7,731 bases of DNA from an uncultured Bacteroidales bacterium (GCA_900321775.1 ONXE01000194.1:1-7731); one strand, 5' to 3'; counted from the first letter of the stretch, positions 1 to 5,722 are shown. Program-made: numbers and translations. Notes: generated by a model from the sequence alone, not told the origin.

Positions 1-132
1 AATATCATTCTTGCTCACACCGACTTTGCCATCCACAATGAAGAGTGGCATACCTTGTTCGTGGGCAATGGTGTCTGCTTGGGCCGCCAGCAGCGGGAGC
101 AAGCAGAGGAATATGAGGAAGAGGCGTTTCAT
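1..132 (-). CDS. N-terminus of an exported protein of unknown function (cut by window edge)
   Basis: Only the first 44 codons are present; the frame is open to the left edge. Residues 1-19 form a signal peptide (MKRLF, then a leucine-rich core, ending AAQA before D20). The start of the mature part contains MPLFIVDGKVGVSKNDI. The PLFIVDGK stretch resembles the 'pl.ivDGk' segment seen at the start of TonB-plug-like domains in Bacteroidota exported proteins, but 25 mature residues are too few for a family call. The ATG lies 7 nt after the dinD stop, with no promoter between them, so it is probably read from the dinD promoter. The start is supported by the signal peptide beginning exactly there. 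Export is fairly certain; function is unknown. Confidence 0.6.
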   Translation of the reverse strand, partial: MKRLFLIFLCLLPLLAAQADTIAHEQGMPLFIVDGKVGVSKNDI

Positions 133-139
133 GCGGCTC

Positions 140-967
140 TCATTTTTTGTTTTTGAGCATTTTCTTTTCTTCGCTATTGAGACGACGCTCTACTTTTTTG
201 ACATCTTCTGCCGGTGGAAGATTTTCGGGCACGATGCCTCGTTCGGTTAGCATACGTCTGACAGCAGCATTATTTTCCACATGCTCCCGCGTGATGGAAA
301 ACTCACCCATGAGGTTCTTCGATTGCACATTGACGCTTGTCATTTCTGCCGCGAAATCCTTGGCCTTGATGCTGATTGTAGGAAGAAAATCGGCAAGAGG
401 ACGACCTTGCGGAACACCTAAACGATGCTTCATCATATTTGTGTTTAGACGGAAAAGAGCCTGATCGCCTTTAGAGCGTATGGCTGCAAACGTTTGGTCG
501 TTGACGCCTCGCTCGTACAGGATGCCGGACAACCGTTTCTCGGTTTCCTGTAGTTTGGCTCGCGCCTGAACGCGCTCCACCTCCAACATGCGTTGTTCCA
601 CCAGTTCCGCGCGGCGCGTCTGCACAGCAAAATAGGTCTGTGCAAAAGCTATCTGCGGCTTGCGTGGGTCGCCGTTCTGAGCAATAAGGTAGCAAGCATA
701 CCGTGTAAGCATGATGTCTTCGATTTCACGTTCAGAGCCAGAGCCCAACTGGACCATTTTGCTGACGTCGACAAAATGGTCTGACACTGACTGGCCAGCG
801 TTGACACAGGCTTCTTTGGCTTTGTCAATTACGTTGACAAAATTGCGCCACTGCTGATAGCCCAACAGAGAACTCAATTCCCTGGCACTCCAACATTCGG
901 TCTGCTCAACGGTGCAGGCTGCTTCTTCATAACTTTTGAATAGAGCAAGTATGTCTTCCTTTTTCAT
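140..967 (-). CDS. dinD: DNA-damage-inducible protein D (DinD)
   Basis: This 275-residue protein matches the usual DinD length of about 275. The N-terminal half carries a phage-antirepressor-like (Bro-N) domain with the DinD hallmarks: WSARELSSLLGY at 26-37, KEACVNAG at 51-58, and the conserved block LTRYACYLIAQNGDP at 87-101, followed by a match to TYFAVQTRR at 111-119. Residues 120-150 are a charged probable coiled coil, and the C-terminus is lysine-rich. In E. coli, DinD is an SOS-induced protein reported to inhibit RecA-mediated strand exchange; that role here is only by homology. The frame stays open upstream to 1159, but the ATG at 967 is chosen because homology starts there and because a strong promoter (992-1022) lies just upstream, so an earlier start would be outside the transcript. 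The leader is about 20-25 nt with no Shine-Dalgarno sequence. A second exported-protein gene follows 7 nt after the stop. Confidence 0.9.
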   Translation of the reverse strand: MKKEDILALFKSYEEAACTVEQTECWSARELSSLLGYQQWRNFVNVIDKAKEACVNAGQSVSDHFVDVSKMVQLGSGSEREIEDIMLTRYACYLIAQNGDPRKPQIAFAQTYFAVQTRRAELVEQRMLEVERVQARAKLQETEKRLSGILYERGVNDQTFAAIRSKGDQALFRLNTNMMKHRLGVPQGRPLADFLPTISIKAKDFAAEMTSVNVQSKNLMGEFSITREHVENNAAVRRMLTERGIVPENLPPAEDVKKVERRLNSEEKKMLKNKK

Positions 968-991
968 GATGCTATTGTTTGGTTCTGGGTG

Positions 992-1022
992 CAAAGGTAC
1001 TGCTTTTTTTTGAGATGTGCAA
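992..1022 (-). promoter_or_regulatory. dinD promoter, Bacteroidota type
   Basis: Read on the minus strand, the -33 TTG (1022-1020) is separated by exactly 20 nt from the -7 element TACCTTTG (999-992). An A-tract fills the middle of the spacer. The layout agrees with the known Bacteroidota primary-sigma consensus (TTG, 19-21 nt, TAnnTTTG). It lies 25 nt before the dinD start codon. It closely resembles the promoters at 5692-5722 and 3204-3234. Confidence 0.8.
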
Positions 1023-1072
1023 GAGTTTAGGGAGAAAAAGACGGTTGTAGGTGCTTTTTTTTGTAATTGAGA

Positions 1073-1120
1073 GTCTGAAAGTGAACTTTTCGAGGATTGG
1101 GGTGATTGCAGAGGGTGTGG
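1073..1120. repeat. Dispersed direct repeat, left copy
   Basis: This is about 48 nt with a direct-oriented partner at 3846-3894. The core GAAAGTGAACTTTTCGAGG (1077-1095) is identical in both copies and includes the small palindrome AAAGTGAACTTT. After a variable 7-8 nt, TGATTGCAGA (1103-1112) is again identical, and 6 of the next 8 bases match. It sits in the gap between dinD and the JAMM-motif gene. The two copies bracket a block of about 2.8 kb containing the JAMM gene, fic and the toxin-antitoxin pair. Its origin (insertion-site remnant, excision repeat or common intergenic repeat) is unknown. Confidence 0.75.
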
Positions 1121-1183
1121 CGGAGGCGTTTCATGTAGTGATTGTGTGTTGCAGGGCACTTGCGTGAACCATGTCTATTGACA

Positions 1184-2017
1184 TCAAGGGGTTATAATAG
1201 AAATGCTATTTGATTTCTTATCGTAACAGTAATATATACCATTGTTCAGCACCCTGAACCCCTCCAGTTCCTCACCATAGAGAAGAAAAATTGCGATATC
1301 GGTAGAGGAAATAAGAGGATGCAGGTCTGTATGCGAATGAAAGACTTGGCGAACTTTCTCACCTTTTATGTCAGTTGGTATAAGAATTGAAGAATGATGA
1401 TATTTGCGCACATTGAGTACATTTCCAAGTGAGTCACAGTCGTAAGAGAGGTCGTTCCCCCAAGGAATAACATGAGGGGTTTCGCATCCCATTATTACAA
1501 ACACACGAAACAGATTCTCGTCTATGCGAATCCAATCAAAGTTGAAACTACATCCTTGGGGAGGCTCGTTAATTTCTACGTCTAAACTGTACACCGCGTT
1601 ATAGAGCCTGCTTTGTAGATTAATTTTATCCAACTCCATATCTGTAAGAACCCGAATGCTATCTATTCCAAACGCTTCGCCCTTCTCCACATTCATCTTC
1701 ACCTCAAAAATGCATTGACGTGTTTTCAGGTTATAGAATATACAGCTGAAGTCGGGGAAAATTCCGGAAATAAGAGAACCTTGGACAATCTCTTTTCTGT
1801 TGCATTCAGCAAAAAACATATCCTCTGCCGTCCACGCGAGTTTCTCTTTTAGATAAAGACTGTAGCCTTCATGAATGATACTATCGTTCTTTGCGGCCAT
1901 CTCAGTGAGAGAATATGGTAGGTTTTCGAACGTTTTTGCTCGGTTTTTCTTTTTCGCATCGGCTGTACCAGGTGCAAAAAGCACCATTACGAATACTATC
2001 AACACAAATTTTCTCAT
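1184..2017 (-). CDS. Exported protein with a JAMM/MPN+ metalloprotease signature
   Basis: I do not recognise this 277-residue protein as a named gene. Residues 1-21 are a signal peptide (MRKFVLIVFVMVLFAPG, then ADA before K22), so the product is periplasmic or secreted. Near the C-terminus it has H227-S-H229, then seven residues, S237, two residues, D240. This is exactly the JAMM zinc-metalloprotease signature HxH-x7-S-x2-D found in deubiquitinases and RadC-like proteins. It is followed by the hydrophobic IAIFLLY, as expected for the helix after the motif. The JAMM catalytic glutamate should lie roughly 45-60 residues upstream; E167 before RVFVIMG is the best candidate, but I cannot confirm it. 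The middle (about 30-160) is of unknown fold. The gene starts 44 nt after the fic stop with no clear promoter between, so it is probably the second gene of a fic operon. Substrate and activity are unknown. The JAMM call is inferred from the motif only. Confidence 0.7.
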   Translation of the reverse strand: MRKFVLIVFVMVLFAPGTADAKKKNRAKTFENLPYSLTEMAAKNDSIIHEGYSLYLKEKLAWTAEDMFFAECNRKEIVQGSLISGIFPDFSCIFYNLKTRQCIFEVKMNVEKGEAFGIDSIRVLTDMELDKINLQSRLYNAVYSLDVEINEPPQGCSFNFDWIRIDENLFRVFVIMGCETPHVIPWGNDLSYDCDSLGNVLNVRKYHHSSILIPTDIKGEKVRQVFHSHTDLHPLISSTDIAIFLLYGEELEGFRVLNNGIYYCYDKKSNSISIITP

Positions 2018-2061
2018 ATGACAAGTTGATTATTATTTCTATGCATCAGGTAGTGACGCAA

Positions 2062-3084
2062 CTATACGATTACTTCCCAGTGGCCTTCTTTACGTCCACC
2101 AACACGTTCGACAAGGCCTCGCTGTTGCAACAGTTGCAAGTCACGTTTGATGGTGCGCTCAGTGACTGCTGTCTTTCGTGACATTTCGGGAATAGATTCT
2201 TGTGGATTCTCTTTTATGATCCTCATTAGAATGCGTTGTCTTTCAGTTTGTTTATCCGTTGTTTCTTTCGTGACATTTTCGCCATCAAGCGATGTCACGA
2301 AAGCGTGGATTTCAGCTTGAAGGTTTTGGTGATGCAAGCGAAGCATGACAGAGGGGAAGACTGTTTCGTCCGCTTGGTTGCGCGAGTCGTTCAGGGCTTG
2401 GATATACTCGGCTTTTTGTTCCTTGAGAACTTTCACAGGAACGAGGCCGAACTCCCATTGTAGCATATTCATCACGAGGCGAGACATACGTCCGTTGCCG
2501 TCCGCCCAGGGGTGAATGCTGACGAGACGGTAATGCGCTATAAAAGAGAGGTTGTAGGCGGAGAGGATATCTTCCGATCTCAAGTTTTTGCGCTCGCTGT
2601 TGAGCCAACAACAGAAGTCCTGCAGAGCCTGAGGCACTTTTTGATACGCCAGATAAGAGCGTCCGCCAAAGCCTGCAGTGACATTGACCAAACGCAAATC
2701 GCCGTTAGCGGCAGAGAACGCTCCGAGAGGCGTGTTGTACGTACTTCCGGTATTCTTCATGACCAAAGCGGACAGGCTGCAAAGTAACTCCACACTATAG
2801 TCGGCGTGCTTAGTTGCAAGGCGTTGCGCCTCATCGTAGGCCGCTTTCAGGTCGAGGTTCATCATCTGCTCCTGCAGCGTACGGCCGGGAGCTGTGATGC
2901 CTTCGTCAAAAAGCAACTGGTTCTCTATCTCCGTAACGGTACTACCCTCAATAGCGGTTGAGTGCGTGATTATAGAGTACAAGTAGAACTTCTTGTAGTC
3001 AATCTGCTCAACTATTCCCAACCGATGGTACTCGGCGAGAGTCTGGAGAAAATCCATATTGGGGTCGTTCGTTTTCATCTTCAT
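2062..3084 (-). CDS. fic: Class II Fic-domain protein adenylyltransferase with C-terminal winged helix
   Basis: A 340-residue Fic protein, a family that typically transfers AMP from ATP to a hydroxyl side chain of a target protein. The catalytic motif HPWADGNGRMSR is at 191-202: H191 is the catalytic base, D195 the metal ligand, and R199 and R202 the phosphate contacts. Tryptophan replaces the usual phenylalanine at 193. The inhibitory helix motif (S/T)xxxE(G/N) appears as S42-TAI-E46-G47, N-terminal to the Fic core, which makes it class II (self-inhibited in cis). Residues 280-340 form a winged helix-turn-helix (recognition-helix region AVTERTIKRDLQLL), suggesting DNA binding or autoregulation. 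The ATG at 3084 has AAGG about 8 nt upstream; in-frame ATGs at 3078 and 3057 are alternatives (see findings). The frame is open to 3216, but homology begins near 3084. It is divergent from the toxin-antitoxin pair and followed by the JAMM gene. Target protein unknown. Confidence 0.9.
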   Translation of the reverse strand: MKMKTNDPNMDFLQTLAEYHRLGIVEQIDYKKFYLYSIITHSTAIEGSTVTEIENQLLFDEGITAPGRTLQEQMMNLDLKAAYDEAQRLATKHADYSVELLCSLSALVMKNTGSTYNTPLGAFSAANGDLRLVNVTAGFGGRSYLAYQKVPQALQDFCCWLNSERKNLRSEDILSAYNLSFIAHYRLVSIHPWADGNGRMSRLVMNMLQWEFGLVPVKVLKEQKAEYIQALNDSRNQADETVFPSVMLRLHHQNLQAEIHAFVTSLDGENVTKETTDKQTERQRILMRIIKENPQESIPEMSRKTAVTERTIKRDLQLLQQRGLVERVGGRKEGHWEVIV

Positions 3085-3092
3085 AGAATTTC

Positions 3093-3113
3093 CTTTTTTC
3101 TGAATTGTGCAAG
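3093..3113 (-). promoter_or_regulatory. Upstream promoter half shared with rhuM, in front of fic
   Basis: These 21 nt are identical to 5703-5723 upstream of rhuM and include the -33 TTG (3112-3110) and the A-tract. At the position where a 20-nt spacer would place the -7 element (3089-3082), the minus strand reads ATTCTATG, a poor match to TAnnTTTG, and this overlaps the assumed fic start codon. It is either a decayed promoter, a promoter for a downstream start at 3057, or a regulator site. I cannot decide between these. Confidence 0.5.
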
Positions 3114-3203
3114 TTTTGGGGCGGAAAATGGAGAGTTTTAGTGCGATTTTGGAAGGTAACAGGACTAAAAAGTAGTTTTTTGGAGTGAAAAATGGCGTTT
3201 TTC

Positions 3204-3234
3204 TTGCATAAGCCAAAAAAAAGTTGTAACTTTG
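3204..3234 (+). promoter_or_regulatory. Promoter of the antitoxin-toxin operon
   Basis: The -33 TTG at 3204-3206, a 20-nt spacer with an A-tract, and -7 TAACTTTG at 3227-3234 fit the Bacteroidota consensus. The element is built like the dinD and rhuM promoters (TTGCA at the left end, TTTGCA at the right end). The antitoxin ATG is 29 nt downstream. The 179-nt gap between the divergent fic and antitoxin starts is the only place where both could be controlled together. Confidence 0.75.
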
Positions 3235-3252
3235 CAGCGTGAAATGAGAGAA

Positions 3253-3258
3253 AGGAGG
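3253..3258 (+). promoter_or_regulatory. Strong ribosome-binding site of the antitoxin
   Basis: AGGAGG within AAAGGAGGT lies 5 nt before the ATG at 3264 and fixes that start. A full Shine-Dalgarno sequence is unusual here; dinD, the JAMM gene and the lipoprotein gene have none. Confidence 0.75.
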
Positions 3259-3263
3259 TATTT

Positions 3264-3509
3264 ATGACTGTTCTACAAGCCAATGCGGAATTATACAGAA
3301 ACCTGAGCGTCATAGCTGAGGACGAAACCATGTATGAGAAAGTGGTCAAGTATGTTCGTCGTTTAGCCAAACAAATGAAAGAAGATCCAACACGCATGAG
3401 CAAGGAGGAGTTTTTTGCCCGGATAGATGAAGCGGAGAAAGGTCCGAAATATAAAATGCTACCTGGTGAGACTTTGGACGAAATGCTAATTCGTTTGGGC
3501 TATGTATGA
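3264..3509 (+). CDS. Antitoxin of a Txe/YoeB-type toxin-antitoxin pair
   Basis: An 81-residue acidic and helical protein directly upstream of, and overlapping, a Txe/YoeB-family toxin. The N-terminus (MTVLQANAELYRNLSVIAED) resembles small Bacteroidota antitoxins that begin in this way; it is not obviously a YefM/Phd homologue. Residues 23-45 form a basic helix (VVKYVRRLAKQMK). Residues 46-60 contain DPTRMSKEEFFARID, and the tail MLPGETLDEMLIRLGYV (65-81) is likely the part that wraps the toxin. By analogy with known pairs it should neutralise the RNase and repress its own promoter, but no DNA-binding fold is obvious to me. Its stop overlaps the toxin start by 8 nt (ATGTATGA), indicating translational coupling. 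The role comes mainly from context. Confidence 0.8.
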   Translation: MTVLQANAELYRNLSVIAEDETMYEKVVKYVRRLAKQMKEDPTRMSKEEFFARIDEAEKGPKYKMLPGETLDEMLIRLGYV

Positions 3510-3774
3510 GATTGAATATCAGGCTCAGGCTCTGTTAGATATTGCCAAGCTGAAGAAAGACGATCCTGTTGCCTATAAAAAAGTCAACATTTTTATAGGA
3601 GAGTTAAAAGAGCATCCAAAGACGGGAACGGGGCATCCAGAGCCCTTGAAAGGAAAACCGGAAGGACGTTGGTCGAGGCAAATCAGCAAAAAGCATCGAT
3701 TGGTATATCGCATCTTCGAAACTGAAGTTGTGGTTTTGGTTATCACGGCTTTTGGTCATTACGATGACAAGTAA
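3502..3774 (+). CDS. Txe/YoeB family ribosome-dependent mRNA interferase toxin
   Basis: At 90 residues this is close to YoeB (84). The family core is clear: GTGHPEPLK (42-50), GRWSRQI (55-61), HRLVYRI (65-71) and the C-terminal AFGHYDDK (83-90). By alignment from memory with E. coli YoeB, the catalytic residues E46, R65 and H83 correspond to E47, R66 and H86 here, and all are present, so the toxin looks intact. YoeB binds the ribosome and cleaves mRNA in the A site, stopping translation when the antitoxin is lost. The start ATG at 3502 lies inside the last codons of the antitoxin gene. A strong terminator follows 12 nt after the stop, closing a two-gene operon. Confidence 0.9.
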   Translation: MYEIEYQAQALLDIAKLKKDDPVAYKKVNIFIGELKEHPKTGTGHPEPLKGKPEGRWSRQISKKHRLVYRIFETEVVVLVITAFGHYDDK

Positions 3775-3786
3775 GTTAAAATGATA

Positions 3787-3821
3787 AAGCGGCGGAGCTT
3801 GGGGGCTTCGCCGCTTGTTTT
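3787..3821 (+). terminator. Rho-independent terminator of the toxin-antitoxin operon
   Basis: A 12-bp stem (3787-3798 with 3805-3816, one G-T wobble), 6-nt loop TTGGGG and a short T run (GTTTT). It begins 12 nt after the toxin stop. The hairpin is bracketed by a 10-bp direct repeat, GTTAAAATGA, at 3775-3784 and 3831-3840. Confidence 0.85.
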
Positions 3822-3845
3822 GTGTGAATAGTTAAAATGAAAATT

Positions 3846-3894
3846 GTCCGAAAGTGAACTTTTCGAGGGAATAGAATGATTGCAGATGGTGGGG
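3846..3894. repeat. Dispersed direct repeat, right copy
   Basis: Partner of 1073-1120 in the same orientation, sharing the 19-nt core at 3850-3868 and TGATTGCAGA at 3877-3886. It follows the toxin-antitoxin terminator and precedes a series of inverted repeats. Translated on the minus strand both copies give PRKVHF, but in unrelated short frames, so the conservation is at DNA level. Confidence 0.75.
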
Positions 3895-3928
3895 AGTCAG
3901 AATGTTTGTGGGAGAAATACCCCTCTAG

Positions 3929-4017
3929 GCGGAAGCCGCTCTCCCCAATCCGATGGGGAGATGCTCCGGGTCGAAGAATCACGAAGTAGTCTCGACCCTC
4001 GCGGAACGTAGTGGAGC
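3929..4017. other. Noncoding stretch with stacked inverted repeats
   Basis: The gene-free interval is 3775-4042, of which the left part is the terminator and repeat. The right part holds four nested or neighbouring inverted repeats: GCGG/CCGC at 3929-3939 (3-nt loop); TCTCCCC/GGGGAGA at 3940-3961 (8-nt loop, 7-bp stem); GCTCC/GGAGC at 3963-3967 and 4013-4017; and inside that pair GGGTCGA/TCGACCC at 3968-3974 and 3992-3998. No reading frame with protein-like character is seen. It could be a folded RNA, the terminator region of the leftward lipoprotein gene, or the remainder of an intergenic repeat. No T run follows any stem, so a simple terminator is not supported. Confidence 0.55.
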
Positions 4018-4042
4018 GATAGTTGAGGTAAGGATAAATTGA

Positions 4043-4723
4043 TTACTGTTCGGGTTTGTATTCTTCAGCTTCTTGCATTCGTTTTTTATATATCTTACTC
4101 AATTTTATCATCTGAAGAAACGTATAATGGTCTTTCACTGCAATTCTGTATTTGGGAGAAAAAGAGAGTGCATTGAATTGATCAGCATCAGGATTGATTC
4201 CTTCAGGATCGGAAGGGTCATACCAACGTCCGTCTACAGATTGTAAAAAACAATCAAACTTATTGAGCCCATAATAGAACTTTTCATAACATATTTCATA
4301 TCCTTCATGTTCTATGCTTTGAAATGTGCTTTCGTCCGTTATTTCGTAAGCAAAATGTGGCCAAATGAACAATTTTTGCAACGGACTTGTATAAAATGTA
4401 GAGGCATATTCATCTGTTGCCAATCTTTCGCTTTCCTCAGAATACAATTCGTTTCGCAATTCTCCAAAACACACAAAAGGATAGACATCCTCTCGCTCTT
4501 CCCAACCAGGTTCAGTACTATGGCAAAGAGCACTATCAGGACACACGTAACTATCTACATTGGAATCGGATCCCCTCCCGCTATACCAAACATACACGGG
4601 ATTATCAATCGTCAAGATTCCGAGTCCTATACTATACCTATAATACGGTTTTTTCATCGGTTGGGATGTACATGCTGCAAAAAGCAGCGGTATTATCCAC
4701 GATATGTAGATGAATCGTTTCAT
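4043..4723 (-). CDS. Lipoprotein of unknown function
   Basis: This 226-residue protein starts with a lipoprotein signal peptide: MKRFIYISWIIPLLFAAC, with acylated cysteine C18 (lipobox FAAC, phenylalanine at -3 being less usual). The mature part is rich in aromatic and acidic residues, with cysteines at 61, 67, 85, 145 and 158, and a charged helical C-terminus (KIYKKRMQEAEEY). I recognise no family. The frame is open to 4756, but the ATG at 4723 is chosen because the signal peptide starts there. It begins 4 nt after the ancestral stop codon of the broken rhuM gene, so it was probably translationally coupled to rhuM and shares its promoter at 5692-5722. The coding sequence is visibly more A+T-rich than sanA or the DUF3987 gene, which fits recent acquisition. 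Confidence 0.75.
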   Translation of the reverse strand: MKRFIYISWIIPLLFAACTSQPMKKPYYRYSIGLGILTIDNPVYVWYSGRGSDSNVDSYVCPDSALCHSTEPGWEEREDVYPFVCFGELRNELYSEESERLATDEYASTFYTSPLQKLFIWPHFAYEITDESTFQSIEHEGYEICYEKFYYGLNKFDCFLQSVDGRWYDPSDPEGINPDADQFNALSFSPKYRIAVKDHYTFLQMIKLSKIYKKRMQEAEEYKPEQ

Positions 4724-4727
4724 GAGA

Positions 4728-5662
4728 TTAGTTGTTCTTGTTGATAAGATTGACAACGACTTTAACCATCACGTCTTTTTCTTCAGTCCGGCTTTCGGCA
4801 ATCATGAGAGTGAGGGCGACGAGCGTGTTGTCTGCGATGCGCTTGTGTCCGTCCGGGGTATAGAGAATGCCATTGCGGTCCATATGGTGACGAGATAGAG
4901 GAGCATGGCGGCTTTTTCTTCGACGCTTGGATAGAGTTCTTTACCTCCGAAGGTCTGATAGATTTGGCCGATGCTGCTCTTGAAGGAGTCATCTTTCTCG
5001 TTGCCAAAAAGCCAACTCTCACCGAACTTTTCTTTGAGTGCATTGATCGCTTCCATGGCGTTCTCGTAGGTGGCGTGAAAACGTTCGTGGCTCTCGGTGT
5101 CACTTATTGCGAGTCGCTGATAATCGTAGTTGTCGAGGGTGTCGAGGGCGTAGGTGTAGTCGGTGACGACATTGAACAAAGCGTTGGTCTCGTCCGTAGA
5201 GAGAACGGTCTGGTTTTGAATGGTTCGCCCAAGCATGCCGACGAGTTGACGCAGTTCGCTGATTTGTTCTTTGCGCATGCGCTCATTGACGGCATAGCCA
5301 TTGACGAGGTATTCTTTTAGAATACGGTTTGCCCATTGGCGGAACTGTACACCTCGAGGGCTCTTCACTCTATAACCAATGGAGGTCACCATTTCCAGGT
5401 TGAAATACTCCAGCTCGTGAGTCTGAGTTTTCCCCTCAATGGCACCATGTTGAGTGGTATTCGCAAATTTTGCGACAACCACTAGACCTGCCAATTCTTC
5501 CTTAAGGGCATTATTAATGTGTTTGCTAATGGTTTTGTAATCACGTCCAAATAGCACGGCTAATTGCTGGCGTGTCAGCCAGATGTTTTCATTTTCCAGA
5601 CGAACGTCAATTCTTGCGTCCTCGGTCTGATAGATAATGATTTCTCCTTTCTTGCTTTCCAT
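4728..5662 (-). pseudogene. rhuM: RhuM-family protein, broken by an internal deletion that removes the Fic/Doc motif
   Basis: Residues 1-258 are a good RhuM-family N-terminus: the DNA-binding-like stretch IWLTRQQLAVLFGRDYKTIS (27-46), HELEYFNLEMVTSIGYRVKS (82-101), RGVQFRQWA (103-111), and the start of the Fic/Doc domain at YPSVEEKAAMLLYLV (244-258). In intact relatives this is followed by a histidine-containing HxFxDGNxR block. Here it is missing: after V258 (codon ending at 4889) the frame runs through unrelated residues to a stop at 4802. In another minus-strand frame, 50 family-like residues continue from 4880 (DRNGILYTPDGHKRI, later VALTLMIAES, ending NLINKNN) to TAA at 4730-4728. So about 20 residues were lost with a net deletion of 3n+1 bases. 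The truncated 286-residue product may still be made, but without the catalytic site. Its promoter is intact. Confidence 0.88.
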
Positions 5663-5691
5663 ATTTGGATGTTAATATAAAAAACCCTCTG

Positions 5692-5722
5692 CAAAGGTAG
5701 TGCTTTTTTCTGAATTGTGCAA
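5692..5722 (-). promoter_or_regulatory. rhuM promoter, Bacteroidota type
   Basis: On the minus strand, TTG (5722-5720), a 20-nt spacer, and TACCTTTG (5699-5692). The 21 nt at 5703-5723 are identical to 3093-3113 upstream of fic, and the -7 half matches that of dinD (TACCTTTGCA). It lies 29 nt upstream of the rhuM ATG and after the sanA stop, so rhuM and the lipoprotein gene form a transcription unit separate from sanA. Confidence 0.8.

Noticed and set aside
992..1022. LexA/SOS box at dinD
   Set aside because: No convincing SOS palindrome was seen. The conserved bases are explained by the Bacteroidota promoter consensus, so SOS control is not claimed.
1027..1134. 35-codon minus-strand frame starting MKRLR and containing PRKVHF
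   Set aside because: It only spans the dispersed repeat and the decayed promoter, and the similar PRKVHF at the other repeat copy is in an unrelated frame. A 13-nt match (GAGGCGTTTCATG) to the start at 121-133 is probably chance or a small remnant.
968..1159. Extended start for dinD
   Set aside because: The extension translates the promoter and repeat DNA and has low-complexity composition. DinD homology begins at 967.
3085..3216. Extended start for fic
   Set aside because: The extra 44 codons cross the shared promoter block and are not Fic-like.
3776..3982. 68-codon minus-strand frame in the noncoding interval
   Set aside because: It runs through the terminator hairpin, the dispersed repeat and inverted repeats. 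No start signal and no protein-like features.
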